Part shown: one piece after another, positions 45,460 to 54,188 of the stretch
Layout of the letters: each line of letters starts with the position of its first letter
How positions within the stretch are numbered: the stretch's first letter is position 1
NCBI RefSeq assembly: GCF_000472705.1
Contig: NZ_AXAE01000031.1
Span: 1 to 64,000, forward strand
Length of the DNA stretch: 64,000 nucleotides
From: Mesorhizobium erdmanii USDA 3471
GTDB taxonomy: Bacteria > Pseudomonadota > Alphaproteobacteria > Rhizobiales > Rhizobiaceae
Direction: 5' to 3'
Position numbers and translations under genes: made by a program
Notes under the pieces: generated by a model
Told to the model about the DNA's origin: nothing
The model's input: only the letters and a program-made list of their open reading frames with translations
The model's database searches: none

Positions 45460-46401
45460 ATGCGTGTCCTGTCGGATGCTTTCATTGCCGAACTGCCGGG
45501 CTACTACAAAGGCAAGGTCCGCGAAAACTACGATTTGGCCGACGGGCGGCGCATCATCATCGCCACCGACCGTCTCAGCGCCTTCGACATCATCCTGACC
45601 TCGATCCCGTTCAAGGGCGAGATACTGACGCAGACGGCGCGCTACTGGTTCGAGGAGACCGCCGATATCTGTCCGAACCATGTGCTCGAATATCCCGACC
45701 CCAACGTCGTCGTCGGCACGAGGCTCGCGATCCTGCCGGTCGAGATCGTCGTGCGCGGTTATCTGGCGGGGACCACCAGCACCTCCATCCTCACGCGTTA
45801 CAAGCGTGGCGAGCGCGACATGTACGGAATGCGCCTGCCGGACGGCCTGCGCGACAATGAAAAGCTGGCCGAGGCCGTCATCACGCCGACGAGCAAGGCA
45901 GCGGATGGCGCCCATGACGAGCCGCTGTCCAGGGCCGAGATCCTCGAACAGGGATTGCTCACGCAGGGGCAGTGGGACACCGTCTCGGATTACGCCTTGC
46001 GCCTGTTTGCCCGCGGCCAGGCCCGCGCCGCCGAACGCGGCCTGATCCTCGCCGACACGAAGTACGAATTCGGCACCGACAAGAACGGGACCATTATCCT
46101 GGCCGATGAAATTCACACGCCGGACAGCAGCCGGTACTGGATCGCCGGGAGTTACGAACAGGCCCTGGCAAACGGCACGCGGCCGGAGAGCTTCGACAAG
46201 GATTTCATCCGCTCGTGGGTGACGGCCAGATGCGACCCCTACAAGGACCCGATCCCGAAGATTCCGGATGAGATTGTCGAACAGGCCTCCGGGATCTACG
46301 CCCGGGCTTATGAGGCGATTACAGCCAAGGCGTTCGTGCCGGATGTTTCCGGAGATACCGTTCTCGATCGCATCCGCTCGAACCTCAAGCGCTATTTTTG
46401 A
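45460..46401 (+). CDS. purC: phosphoribosylaminoimidazole-succinocarboxamide synthase
   Basis: A 313-residue SAICAR synthase: joins CAIR and aspartate with ATP in purine synthesis. GKVRENYDL near residue 18, ATDRLSAFD, VRGYLAGTTSTS and LADTKYEFG are family blocks. It is longer than the roughly 240-residue standard bacterial form and resembles the yeast-type version; rhizobia often have a second, shorter purC elsewhere. GGCAGGAAATC precedes the ATG. Cytosolic. No other pur genes are adjacent. Confidence 0.92.
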   Translation: MRVLSDAFIAELPGYYKGKVRENYDLADGRRIIIATDRLSAFDIILTSIPFKGEILTQTARYWFEETADICPNHVLEYPDPNVVVGTRLAILPVEIVVRGYLAGTTSTSILTRYKRGERDMYGMRLPDGLRDNEKLAEAVITPTSKAADGAHDEPLSRAEILEQGLLTQGQWDTVSDYALRLFARGQARAAERGLILADTKYEFGTDKNGTIILADEIHTPDSSRYWIAGSYEQALANGTRPESFDKDFIRSWVTARCDPYKDPIPKIPDEIVEQASGIYARAYEAITAKAFVPDVSGDTVLDRIRSNLKRYF

Positions 46402-46548
46402 CGTTGGCGCAAGTCCTTTTGCGAAGCGTCTCCCCCAGGTAGCGCGTCTCGAAATCGATGCGCATGGGGCATGCCGTTTGACGGAAACTCTTTTCTAACT
46501 GGTCGGCCGACATATTCTGGGAATACCTGAAGAAATTTGTAAGTACCG

Positions 46549-47766
46549 ATGCGGTCAAAGGAATTCCTTTTCGGATTTTTCAAAAGCCTTCTTGTTTCCG
46601 GAGGCATACTTTTATTTGTTTGGACGTTGGCCGCCGGCATGATGTCCGGCGAGGCGTTTATGATCCTCAGTCCGTTTATCATAGGCCCGGTGATAATTGG
46701 ATTTTGGGCGATTATCGTCCCAATAATTGTCCTCTTGACGTTCGCCACCATCGATCGCTCCAGCGCGGAAGTATTCGGGGCTCTAGCGGTATACCCGGTT
46801 CTTGTAGCTGCCTTCTTTGGCTTTCAGACGGTTCATTCTTCTCTTGAGAAGGAACGCGTGCAAACTGCTATCGAAGCCGCGCGTGCGGCTCTCGATCCGA
46901 AATATCTCCAGCGCAAAATCGACAATCCCATCGGCAGAATCGAAACCTTGGCACTAAAGGGCCCAGACTTATGCACAACAGGTATTTGCCCGATCGCGCT
47001 TGCCGACGGCATGGCTGGGCGCGTTGCAATTCTTGGACCGCCGCCAGGTACCATCCTAGACAATCGATATGAGGATAACCCACTCAAAACCGAAACTTTA
47101 TGGGTCGAGAAAACCTATCGTGCGGCGGAAGGGAAGGCTTGCCTTTTGCCGGACAGCAAACACCAGGTTTATTGGGTGCAGAAGGTCGGCCTGTTTGGAG
47201 CCTGCATTGAGAAAAGCGACCTGCAGTTCCCCTTGGAAGATGCCATCCTTGTTCTGGATGAGAGTACCGGCAACGTGAATCGCCCCAATGGTCTCAGGGG
47301 AGGTGACATCAGCGCCGCTTACCAAATCAAGGGAAAGACCCTTCACGAGATCGCCAGGTGGGAAGCGGGCGCCCTAAGCTGGCATGGTCCAATGGTAGGT
47401 GAACGGTTCGATACGATTGACTTCCTGCGTACCCTGACAGGCTCGAGCACAAATGGCGTCAGTGAAGCCGCCAAGTTGACGCTGCAGCAACGTATCGATG
47501 CGGCATATGACGGAATTGGCAAGACTCGTATCGATGTGGGCGCCGTTGTTGAATATCTGAAAAGCACACCTGAAAAAGATCACCGTAAGACCGAGCTTGA
47601 TAATGAAAGAGTGAGCCGTTTGAGGGCATTAGTTATCGAAGGCTGCCCTTTGAAGACCCAGCAAGCGTCGAAGAATCCCTACTATATGGCGCAATGCCGG
47701 GGATCATACGATAGATTTGTCGATTGGTACTTTGGTTCTGCGACTGCGGCTGCCCTCAAGTTTTGA
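46549..47766 (+). CDS. orphan membrane protein, lower GC
   Basis: A 405-residue protein with two to three N-terminal membrane helices (SLLVSGGILLFVWTLAAGMM; IIGFWAIIVPIIVLLTFAT; VFGALAVYPVLVAAFFGF) and a long soluble part from residue 100 with several cysteines (DLCTTGICPIAL, KACLLPDSKH). No recognised domain. The gene is clearly AT-richer than its neighbours and uses less GC-biased third positions, suggesting recent acquisition. Weak Shine-Dalgarno. Confidence 0.75.
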   Translation: MRSKEFLFGFFKSLLVSGGILLFVWTLAAGMMSGEAFMILSPFIIGPVIIGFWAIIVPIIVLLTFATIDRSSAEVFGALAVYPVLVAAFFGFQTVHSSLEKERVQTAIEAARAALDPKYLQRKIDNPIGRIETLALKGPDLCTTGICPIALADGMAGRVAILGPPPGTILDNRYEDNPLKTETLWVEKTYRAAEGKACLLPDSKHQVYWVQKVGLFGACIEKSDLQFPLEDAILVLDESTGNVNRPNGLRGGDISAAYQIKGKTLHEIARWEAGALSWHGPMVGERFDTIDFLRTLTGSSTNGVSEAAKLTLQQRIDAAYDGIGKTRIDVGAVVEYLKSTPEKDHRKTELDNERVSRLRALVIEGCPLKTQQASKNPYYMAQCRGSYDRFVDWYFGSATAAALKF

Positions 47767-47899
47767 TATGACTTTTCGGTATGCTTCTCCTCCATCGGAA
47801 GCCGAGTTCCAAGGGCCACATCATTCGGTTCTGGATGCGTTGACGCGTCATATCCATATCGCTACGTAGTCGCGGCAATCGACCTCAGGGATTTCTCGC

Positions 47900-48295
47900 A
47901 TGGTGCAGTACGCGGAAGGACGGCCGATCGGAGACCTGACGCTGCGCACGCTGGCCATGCCTTCCGACGCCAACGCCGCTGGCGACATCTTCGGCGGCTG
48001 GGTGATGGCGCAGATGGACCTTGCATGCGGCATCCGCGCCGCCGAGCGCGCCAGGGGCCGCGTGGTGACGGCGGCGGTCAAGGAGATGTCCTTCGCCAAG
48101 CCGATGAAGATCGGCGACACGCTGTGCATCTACACCCATGTCGAGCGCGTCGGCCGCACCTCGATGACGCTCAAGGTCGAGGCCTGGGCGCAGCGCTATC
48201 TCTCGGACCTTATGGAAAAGGTCACCCACGCCGATTTCGTCATGGTGGCGCTGGACGGCGAGGGCAAGCCGAAGGCGGTTCCGGCCGAAGGCTGA
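47900..48295 (+). CDS. acyl-CoA thioesterase (YciA-like hotdog fold)
   Basis: A 131-residue single hotdog-domain thioesterase. TLAMPSDANAAGDIFGGWVM near residue 18 holds the catalytic Asp region, and RGRVVTAAVKEMSFAKPMKI follows, both typical of YciA. The family hydrolyses short to long acyl-CoAs in the cytosol. CAGGGA precedes the ATG. It stands alone. Confidence 0.9.
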   Translation: MVQYAEGRPIGDLTLRTLAMPSDANAAGDIFGGWVMAQMDLACGIRAAERARGRVVTAAVKEMSFAKPMKIGDTLCIYTHVERVGRTSMTLKVEAWAQRYLSDLMEKVTHADFVMVALDGEGKPKAVPAEG

Positions 48296-48423
48296 CAAGC
48301 CCGTTCCCGCAATCTCCGTTGTGCCGATCAGGGGCATTGTAACATCGCCGATGCAGGCGGTGCGCTCCGCGACATCCTATGGTTGCCTTCGCGCCCGATT
48401 CTGCCGGCGCGGAGGGGGAGACA

Positions 48424-48627
48424 ATGCGTCAACACATGCTGAACGGCTGGCTCGTGGCAGCCCTTGTCGCCGTGGTCTGCCTGCTCGGCGTAACCGCCTA
48501 TGCCGAAGTCAAACAGGACCTTCCGCGCTCCACTTGCCTGCAAGACAAGAAGGGCGTCAGGCAACCAGCCGCGATATGCGCGCCTTGCAGTCCGGCTGCT
48601 TGCGAGAGCCTTGCGACGAGAACCTGA
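48424..48627 (+). CDS. small exported cysteine-containing protein
   Basis: A 67-residue protein. The N-terminal hydrophobic stretch GWLVAALVAVVCLLGVTAYA reads as a signal peptide ending AYA. The mature part has four cysteines (STCLQDKKG, AAICAPCSPAACES). GGAGGGGGAG precedes the ATG at 48424. No family recognised. The small size lowers confidence. Confidence 0.55.
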   Translation: MRQHMLNGWLVAALVAVVCLLGVTAYAEVKQDLPRSTCLQDKKGVRQPAAICAPCSPAACESLATRT

Positions 48628-48796
48628 ATTGGCCGCTTCCGGTGCGCGATTGTCGTCTTCAAAGTAGCGCGGGCGTCGATCGGCCTCGCTTGCCATAAGA
48701 CAAAGTTGCCAAGCCTCGTTCGGCAGGCACGCGTTTTCCTGTCGTCAGCCGCCTTCACCCATCGCGAAATGCCCGAAACCTTGCCGTGCAAGGGCT

Positions 48797-49165
48797 TCAG
48801 CCATGCATGTCGTCGAATTTTTCGCGCGCCTCGCGCACGCGCTGCGTGTTCCTGCGCGCCCATTCGCCAAGTGCGCCGACCGGGATCAACAGCTCGTGGC
48901 CGAGCTCGGTCAGTTCGTAGTCGACGCGCGGCGGGATGGTCGGGAACACGGTGCGGGTGACGAAGCCGTCGCGTTCCAGGCCGCGCAAGGTAGTGGTCAG
49001 CATCTTCTGCGAGATGCCGCCGACAGCGGCGCGCAACTCGTTGAAACGCAGCGGCCCGTCGCCAAGCTTGCCGACCACGAGCACGGTCCATTTGTCGCCG
49101 ACGCGCTGCAGGATTTCCGAAACGGCGCGGCAGTCTTCGGTGTTGTGAGGGTGCCTCAGTAACAA
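48797..49165 (-). CDS. HxlR-family transcriptional regulator
   Basis: A 122-residue winged-helix regulator of the HxlR/DUF24 group: EDCRAVSEILQRVGDKWTVL, FNELRAAVGGISQKMLTTTL and RTVFPTIPPRVDYELTELG are family blocks. The best start is TTG 49165, 7 nt after GGAGG; ATG 49204 lacks a Shine-Dalgarno and would hide that site inside the gene. The single cysteine near the N-terminus (EDC) fits the redox-sensing Cys of many HxlR members. Divergent from the FMN reductase, with a palindrome between. Confidence 0.87.
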   Translation of the reverse strand: MLLRHPHNTEDCRAVSEILQRVGDKWTVLVVGKLGDGPLRFNELRAAVGGISQKMLTTTLRGLERDGFVTRTVFPTIPPRVDYELTELGHELLIPVGALGEWARRNTQRVREAREKFDDMHG

Positions 49166-49212
49166 AACGGTGCCTCCTTGCGTCGGCAATTGACAGTATC
49201 TCATATAGCGCC

Positions 49213-49229
49213 GGTATCTAAACGATACC
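49213..49229. promoter_or_regulatory. candidate HxlR operator
   Basis: GGTATC-TAAAC-GATACC is a perfect inverted repeat in the intergenic region of hxlR and the FMN reductase, 28 bp upstream of the reductase start. A second AGTATC half is nearby (49195-49200). Spacing and sequence suit HxlR-type sites. Confidence 0.5.
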
Positions 49230-49256
49230 AGCTTTTTACTGGAATGGAGAGCCCCC

Positions 49257-49862
49257 ATGTCAAAGCCGAAAATCGCCATCATCGTCGGTTCGACGCGCGC
49301 CGCGCGCTTCGCCGACGTTCCCACCCAATGGATCGCCAAGATCGCCAAGTCCCATTCCGACATCGATGTCGAGATCGTCGATTTGCGTGACTTCCCGTTG
49401 CCCTTCTTCGACGAGGTGGCCTCTTCCGCCTGGGTGCCGTCGACCAACGAGGTGGCGCAGCGCTGGCAGAAGAAGGTCGCCGAATTCGACGGCTTCATCT
49501 TCACCGCCGCCGAATACAATCACGGCCCGACGGCCGTGCTGAAAAACGCCATCGACTACGCCGCCAACGAGTGGAACAAGAAGCCGGCCGGCTTCGTCGG
49601 CTATGGCAGCGTCGGCGGCGCCCGCGCGGTCGAGCAGTTGCGTCTCCATGCCGTCGAATTGCAGATGGCGCCGGTCAAGTCGGCGGTCCATATCGCCTGG
49701 GGCGACTTCCTCGCCGTTCGCCAGGGCGAGAAGAAGCTCGAAGACCTCGAGCACCTGAACCAGGCCGCCACGGCGCTGGTCAACGACGTCGCCTGGTGGG
49801 CCAAGGCGTTGAAGAAGGCACGCGATGCCGACGTGCTGGCCGAGGAAGTCAAGGCGGCCTGA
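49257..49862 (+). CDS. NADPH-dependent FMN reductase family protein
   Basis: A 201-residue flavodoxin-fold protein: IAIIVGSTRAARFADVPTQW (FMN-phosphate loop region) at the start and TAAEYNHGPTAVLKNAIDYA (flavin-contacting block) in the middle, typical of the FMN_red/chromate-quinone reductase group. GGAGAG precedes the ATG. Divergent HxlR regulators commonly control such reductases under electrophile or quinone stress, which is inferred here too. A strong terminator follows. Confidence 0.9.
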   Translation: MSKPKIAIIVGSTRAARFADVPTQWIAKIAKSHSDIDVEIVDLRDFPLPFFDEVASSAWVPSTNEVAQRWQKKVAEFDGFIFTAAEYNHGPTAVLKNAIDYAANEWNKKPAGFVGYGSVGGARAVEQLRLHAVELQMAPVKSAVHIAWGDFLAVRQGEKKLEDLEHLNQAATALVNDVAWWAKALKKARDADVLAEEVKAA

Positions 49863-49895
49863 TCGACTTTCGAGATTATCCTCCCAAGGGATATG

Positions 49896-49919
49896 GGGCG
49901 GCGCTTGCGCCGCCCTTTT
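49896..49919 (+). terminator. terminator of the FMN reductase gene
   Basis: GGGCGGCGC-TT-GCGCCGCCC followed by TTTTC, about 33 nt after the stop codon. Confidence 0.85.
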
Positions 49920-49924
49920 CAATT

Positions 49925-50168
49925 ACAGCGGTTATGCGGCTCGTCGACAACGTTGCGATGCGTTACGGCCAATTGCCCGGCGCCGTCGCCGACGGCCACA
50001 CCGCCTCGCTGGAGCAGTCGTGGCGCTCGCCTGTCGCGAAGCGTCCACCATGGCCTGGTGATCATGACAGCGTTCGTCGTCGCGACCGCGCTGGCGCCGT
50101 TCCTGCGCGATGTCACAACGAAGCCTCTGTCTCCGGGGCCCACTGAAGAGACCGAGGCGGCTGGCTAG
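49925..50168 (+). pseudogene. degraded MFS (EmrB/QacA-type) transporter C-terminus
   Basis: Two frames together resemble the end of a DHA2-type efflux protein: one reads GAVADGHTASLEQSWRSPVA and, after a shift near 50040, another reads HHGLVIMTAFVVATALAPFL then RD. Such proteins end with a similar HTASL...HHGLVV...FLRD pattern. Neither frame has a start or upstream membrane segments. Judged by eye only. Confidence 0.45.
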
Positions 50169-50875
50169 CCAGTCGCCGTCTTCTTGCCGAAAGCGTGCCA
50201 ACGGGCCTCGACTTCGACGCGAAGCCGGTCGCGGTCGACCGAAAGCACGCTGTGGGGCAGCGCAACATACCGCTTGCCATCCTGGGTGGGGAAAATGTTG
50301 CTCAGGCGCGAGGCCGTGGCGTTCTGGGCGAGCGTGAAGGTCGCCATGCCGATGCCGAACCGTCTTAATCCTCTGCTGTTTCGGTTGACGGCCCGCCATA
50401 GGGGCAGGATCGTCTTATCCGCGAACGCCTCGGAAACCTGCAGCGCGGTGACATCCCGGTAATGGTCTTTGTCCAAGACATATCCTGGCCTGTCTCCCTG
50501 GATGTCGTACCATCGCTTCTTCAACGCCTCGTAGGTAAGGGTGAGTGAGGAAATGTCCTCCACCTCCCGCCACGGGATGTCGGCGAAGACATAGCCGTCG
50601 AGATTGAGCCGCAATCCGGCCGGCGATAGCAGCAACAGTGGTTCGGCGGTCAGCAATCCGTTGATTTGCCAGACAATCGTGACGGCGGCCACAACTGCCA
50701 AGGGACCACCCAACAGCCAGTTATCCCTGCCGAAGGCGACAACGAGCCCGACAACGAGAACAAGCGCCGAGAAGGCGATGAATTTCAACGCGGTCCTGCC
50801 GCTGCCAAAGGCAATGATCTGGTTGACGTCTTGTGCCTGGCCCGAACTCAACGGTTCGCCTCCCGTCGTCGGCAC
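50165..50875 (-). CDS. membrane protein of unknown function
   Basis: A 236-residue protein with two N-terminal membrane helices (FIAFSALVLVVGLVVAFG; WLLGGPLAVVAAVTIVWQIN) and a soluble part that begins LLLLSPAGLRLNLDGYVFAD, reminiscent of PH-like YdbT/STM3941 domains. No assigned function. The start used is GTG 50875 with weak support. The C-terminus overlaps the MFS remnant by a few bases. Confidence 0.6.
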   Translation of the reverse strand: MPTTGGEPLSSGQAQDVNQIIAFGSGRTALKFIAFSALVLVVGLVVAFGRDNWLLGGPLAVVAAVTIVWQINGLLTAEPLLLLSPAGLRLNLDGYVFADIPWREVEDISSLTLTYEALKKRWYDIQGDRPGYVLDKDHYRDVTALQVSEAFADKTILPLWRAVNRNSRGLRRFGIGMATFTLAQNATASRLSNIFPTQDGKRYVALPHSVLSVDRDRLRVEVEARWHAFGKKTATG

Positions 50876-51076
50876 TACTCTTGCAGGCGAGAACTGCCGC
50901 CGAGACTGTCATGGACGATACAGGCTGACCATCTGCCGAACAAGGCCGACAGTGAAGCCCGCCCAGCGTCAATGGTGGCGTTCGCGACCCCGCTCCGGCG
51001 AGACGGCAATCTTCGACCCAATTCGGACCTTCAGCGCTTCCGCCATTGGGATCGAAAACTGTAGCCACGCAGGTCC

Positions 51077-51988
51077 TCACGCTCGCGCAGCAGCTTTCGG
51101 CGTCGTGCCGAAGGCGCATCTAAAAGCGTGTGTGAAAGCGCTCTGCGACGTGTAACCGAGTCTGCTACCGATACTGGCCACGTCAGCATCACCACGCGCC
51201 AGCGCCGCACGAGCGAGGGTGAGACGCCACGCGCGCACATAGCCGAGCGGCGGCTGTCCCACTTGGCGGGTGAACACCGCGGCGAATGCCGCCCGCGACA
51301 TACCGGCCAGACTGGCGAGCCGCGCCACCGTCCATGGCTGGCCGATATCCTCATGAACGGCTCGAAGCGCACGACCGAGCCGTGGGTCCGTGAGCGCGCC
51401 AAGCCATCCAGCCTGGCCATTCTCAGGGCCTTCCGCATAGGCTCGGATCGCTTCCACCAGCAGCACATCGGCGAGGCGGGCGGTCACGATCTGACTTCCC
51501 ATGGCGCCCCGCTCCACTTCACCACTGAGCAGCGCGAGGATCGTCGTCACCGCACCAGATGCCGCCGAGGATCTGGGAACCAACAGGAAGCCTGGCAACA
51601 TATCGAGTAGGAATTCTCCATTTCCCTGCGAGAAGGTGACGGTCCCCCCGAGTGCGATCGTATCGTCACCACCAAGCCGCGCCACGTCAGAGCCGTCGTA
51701 AAAGGTCTGACCATCGGAGAGGGGTAACTTCGGATCGCTGGCGACCGCATAGGGCGTGCGTCCGATCAGGCAAACATCACCCGCGCTCATGGGCTGCGGA
51801 TCTCGCCCCGGTGCCATCAGCCAGCCGGTCCCCCGCAACAACGCAACGAACTTAAGTCGGTCAAGAGCCGGGAATTCGAGCGCCCACTGGCCTGCGGCTT
51901 CCAGCCGCGTGAGGCGGCTGACCTTGGCGCCAAGCACCGACAGAACGTCCGACAGCGGGTCGGTTTTAGACGATTGCGATAAAACCAT
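51077..51988 (-). CDS. AraC-family transcriptional regulator (cupin_6 type)
   Basis: A 303-residue regulator. The N-terminal cupin-like domain (WALEFPALDRLKFVALLRG; GDVCLIGRTPYAV) is followed by two helix-turn-helix units at about residues 205-300 (TVARLASLAGMSRAAFAAVF; DVASIGSRLGYTSQSAFTHA). It diverges from the SDR gene and likely controls it, a frequent arrangement for this subgroup. ATG at 51988 has a weak Shine-Dalgarno; a longer frame upstream is not credible because it covers the divergent SDR gene. Confidence 0.87.
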   Translation of the reverse strand: MVLSQSSKTDPLSDVLSVLGAKVSRLTRLEAAGQWALEFPALDRLKFVALLRGTGWLMAPGRDPQPMSAGDVCLIGRTPYAVASDPKLPLSDGQTFYDGSDVARLGGDDTIALGGTVTFSQGNGEFLLDMLPGFLLVPRSSAASGAVTTILALLSGEVERGAMGSQIVTARLADVLLVEAIRAYAEGPENGQAGWLGALTDPRLGRALRAVHEDIGQPWTVARLASLAGMSRAAFAAVFTRQVGQPPLGYVRAWRLTLARAALARGDADVASIGSRLGYTSQSAFTHAFRCAFGTTPKAAARA

Positions 51989-52052
51989 GGACGTTGTGAT
52001 ATAGGAAATCTTGCATTGATGCCATATCTCCCTCGCCGAAGGAGAATTGCAA

Positions 52053-52787
52053 ATGGGCATCACTGGCAAGGTCATCGCCATCACCGGCGCGAGCAGCGGG
52101 ATTGGGCGCGCGACTGCAAAGCTTCTTGCTGAACGCGGCGCTTTAGTCGTGCTGGGTGCTCGTCGCGAGGATGCGCTGGCCGCAGTCGTCGACGAGATAA
52201 CGGCCGCAGGTGGGAAGGCGGTGCACAAGATTACCGACGTTCGAGATCGAAACCATCTTGAAGCGCTTGTCGATCTGGCGATCGAACGAGGCGGCAAGCT
52301 CGACGTCATGGTGAACAATGCCGGGATTGGGCCCATTTCGCGCTTCGACGCCCTGCGCGTGGAGGACTGGGACGCTATGATCGACGTCAATCTGCGCGGC
52401 ACACTCCATGGCATCGCCGCGGCGTTGCCGGTGTTTCAACGTCAGCAGTCGGGTCACATCGTCAATGTTGTCTCGACAGCCGGCATCAAGATCCTCCCGA
52501 CCATGGGTGTCTATGCCGCCACAAAGAACGCCGTGCGGACTATCACCGAAGCCCTGAGGCAAGAGTCAGGTCCCCACCTGAGAGTTACAGAAGTATCGCC
52601 GGGCATGATCTCCACCAACTTTGGAGACTCGGTGACTGATCCGGACGTCAGAGAGGCGCTTGAACAGCGCCTGGGAAAGGTCGCCATCTCACCGGATTCG
52701 ATCGCTCGCGGCGTCGCATACGCGATCGAACAGCCAGCCGATGTGGATGTAGGTAGCATCGTCATACGACCCACCGCTCAGGATTGA
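52053..52787 (+). CDS. short-chain dehydrogenase/reductase
   Basis: A 244-residue classical SDR. TGASSGIG near residues 11-18 binds NAD(P), NNAG follows near 88, and the catalytic Tyr-Lys pair is Y154/K158 in YAATK, with a Ser in NVVSTAG. GAAGGAG lies 8 nt before the ATG at 52053. The substrate is unknown. It is divergently paired with the AraC gene, 64 bp apart. Confidence 0.9.
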   Translation: MGITGKVIAITGASSGIGRATAKLLAERGALVVLGARREDALAAVVDEITAAGGKAVHKITDVRDRNHLEALVDLAIERGGKLDVMVNNAGIGPISRFDALRVEDWDAMIDVNLRGTLHGIAAALPVFQRQQSGHIVNVVSTAGIKILPTMGVYAATKNAVRTITEALRQESGPHLRVTEVSPGMISTNFGDSVTDPDVREALEQRLGKVAISPDSIARGVAYAIEQPADVDVGSIVIRPTAQD

Positions 52788-52931
52788 AGGTTTGACTTGC
52801 GCAGGTTGACGGACGTCTGCGGACCGCCCTCAGCACGCTTTCGGAACATCTGGTTTCGGGCAACGAGGGGCGCTCTTCCAAGAACTGCTTTATCGTACGT
52901 CGGGCGGCTACCGGGCGTCGGGTTCAATCCC

Positions 52932-54188
52932 CTAGCCACCCGCACGGGCGAGCAGCAGCGCGCGTTCCCTTTCATTGCCGGTCAGTTCCGCGGCCTGGCG
53001 GAACGCGGCGCGGGCTTGCGCCTTGTGTCCCAGTTTCTCAAGAAGATCGCCGCGCACCGTGAGCAGGAGATGCGAATCCTTCAGGCGCGGCTCGTCCTTC
53101 AGCGCCTCGACGATGGCGAGGCCCTGCGCCGGTCCGAACGCCATGCCGACGGCCACCGCCCGGTTGATTTCGACGATGGGCGAGGGGGCCGCCAAGGCAA
53201 GGGCCTGATAATAGGCCGATATCGCGATCCAATCGGTGTCGGCGGCGGTTGCCGCCCGGGCATGGCAGGCGGCGATCATCGCCTGCAGCAGATAGGGCCC
53301 CGGTGTCGGCGTGAGGGCCAACGCCCGGTTGAGGCCGTCGAGGCCACGCCGGATGAGCGACCAGTTCCATCGGCCGCGGTCCTGGTCGAGCAGCAGGATC
53401 GGTTCGCCAGCTTTGCCGATGCGGGCGGGGAAGCGCGAGGCGCTGAATTCCATCAGCGCCACCAGCCCGTGCACTTCGGGCTCGTCAGGCATCAGCGCCG
53501 CCAGCGAACGGCCGAGGCGCAGCGCTTCGCCGCAGAGATCGGCGCGCAGCCAGTCCGGCCCCGTGGTTGCCACATAGCCCTCGTTGAAAACGAGATAGAC
53601 CACCTCCAGCACGGCGGCGAGGCGTTCACGCCGCACCTCGCCGCGCGGCGTCTCGAACGGGATGGCGGCATCGCGAAGGGTTCGCTTGGCGCGCACGATG
53701 CGCTGGGCGATGGTGGCGTCGGACACTAGGAAGGCGCGGGCGATCTGAGGCGTCGACAGCCCGCCGAGCAGCCGCAGGGCGAGTGCGGCGCGCTGTTCGG
53801 CCGGCAACAGAGGATGGCATGCGGTGAAGATCAGCCGCAAAAGATCATCGTTGATGTCCTCGTCGAGCGCGGCCTCGATGTCGGGCATCTCGCGTTCCAG
53901 CTCGGCAAGGTCGACGGCCAACTCGCGATGCTTGCCGTCGATCATGGTGGTGCGGCGCAGCCGGTCGAGCGCCCGATTCCTGGCGACCTCGGTCAGCCAC
54001 GCGGCCGGGTTGCGCGGGATGCCGTCCCGGGGCCAGCGTTCCAGCGCCAGCAGGAAGGCGTCTTGCGCGATCTCCTCGGCCAGCCCGATATCCCTGAGAT
54101 AACGGGCGAGCCTGGCGGTGAGCTTCGGCTGCTCGATCCGCCAAACCGCCACGATGGTGACCGCTTCGATGGTCGCGTTGGCCGTCAA
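52932..54188 (-). CDS. ECF42-type sigma factor with C-terminal TPR-like extension
   Basis: A 418-residue sigma factor. The N-terminal third has region 2 (LAEEIAQDAFLLALERWP, NPAAWLTEVARNRALDRLRR) and region 4 (LLGGLSTPQIARAFLVSDAT). About 240 residues of helical repeats follow (GLDGLNRALALTPTPGPYLL and similar), typical of ECF42 sigma factors that pair with a YCII/DGPF protein. The TTG start at 54188 overlaps the stop of the YCII gene (TTGA). The extension is thought to regulate sigma activity in place of an anti-sigma. Confidence 0.88.
   Translation of the reverse strand: MTANATIEAVTIVAVWRIEQPKLTARLARYLRDIGLAEEIAQDAFLLALERWPRDGIPRNPAAWLTEVARNRALDRLRRTTMIDGKHRELAVDLAELEREMPDIEAALDEDINDDLLRLIFTACHPLLPAEQRAALALRLLGGLSTPQIARAFLVSDATIAQRIVRAKRTLRDAAIPFETPRGEVRRERLAAVLEVVYLVFNEGYVATTGPDWLRADLCGEALRLGRSLAALMPDEPEVHGLVALMEFSASRFPARIGKAGEPILLLDQDRGRWNWSLIRRGLDGLNRALALTPTPGPYLLQAMIAACHARAATAADTDWIAISAYYQALALAAPSPIVEINRAVAVGMAFGPAQGLAIVEALKDEPRLKDSHLLLTVRGDLLEKLGHKAQARAAFRQAAELTGNERERALLLARAGG

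Noticed and set aside
52915..52945. GGTTCAATCCCC resembling a tRNA T-loop.
   Set aside because: No acceptor, D or anticodon stems fit around it; it lies at the end of the sigma factor gene.
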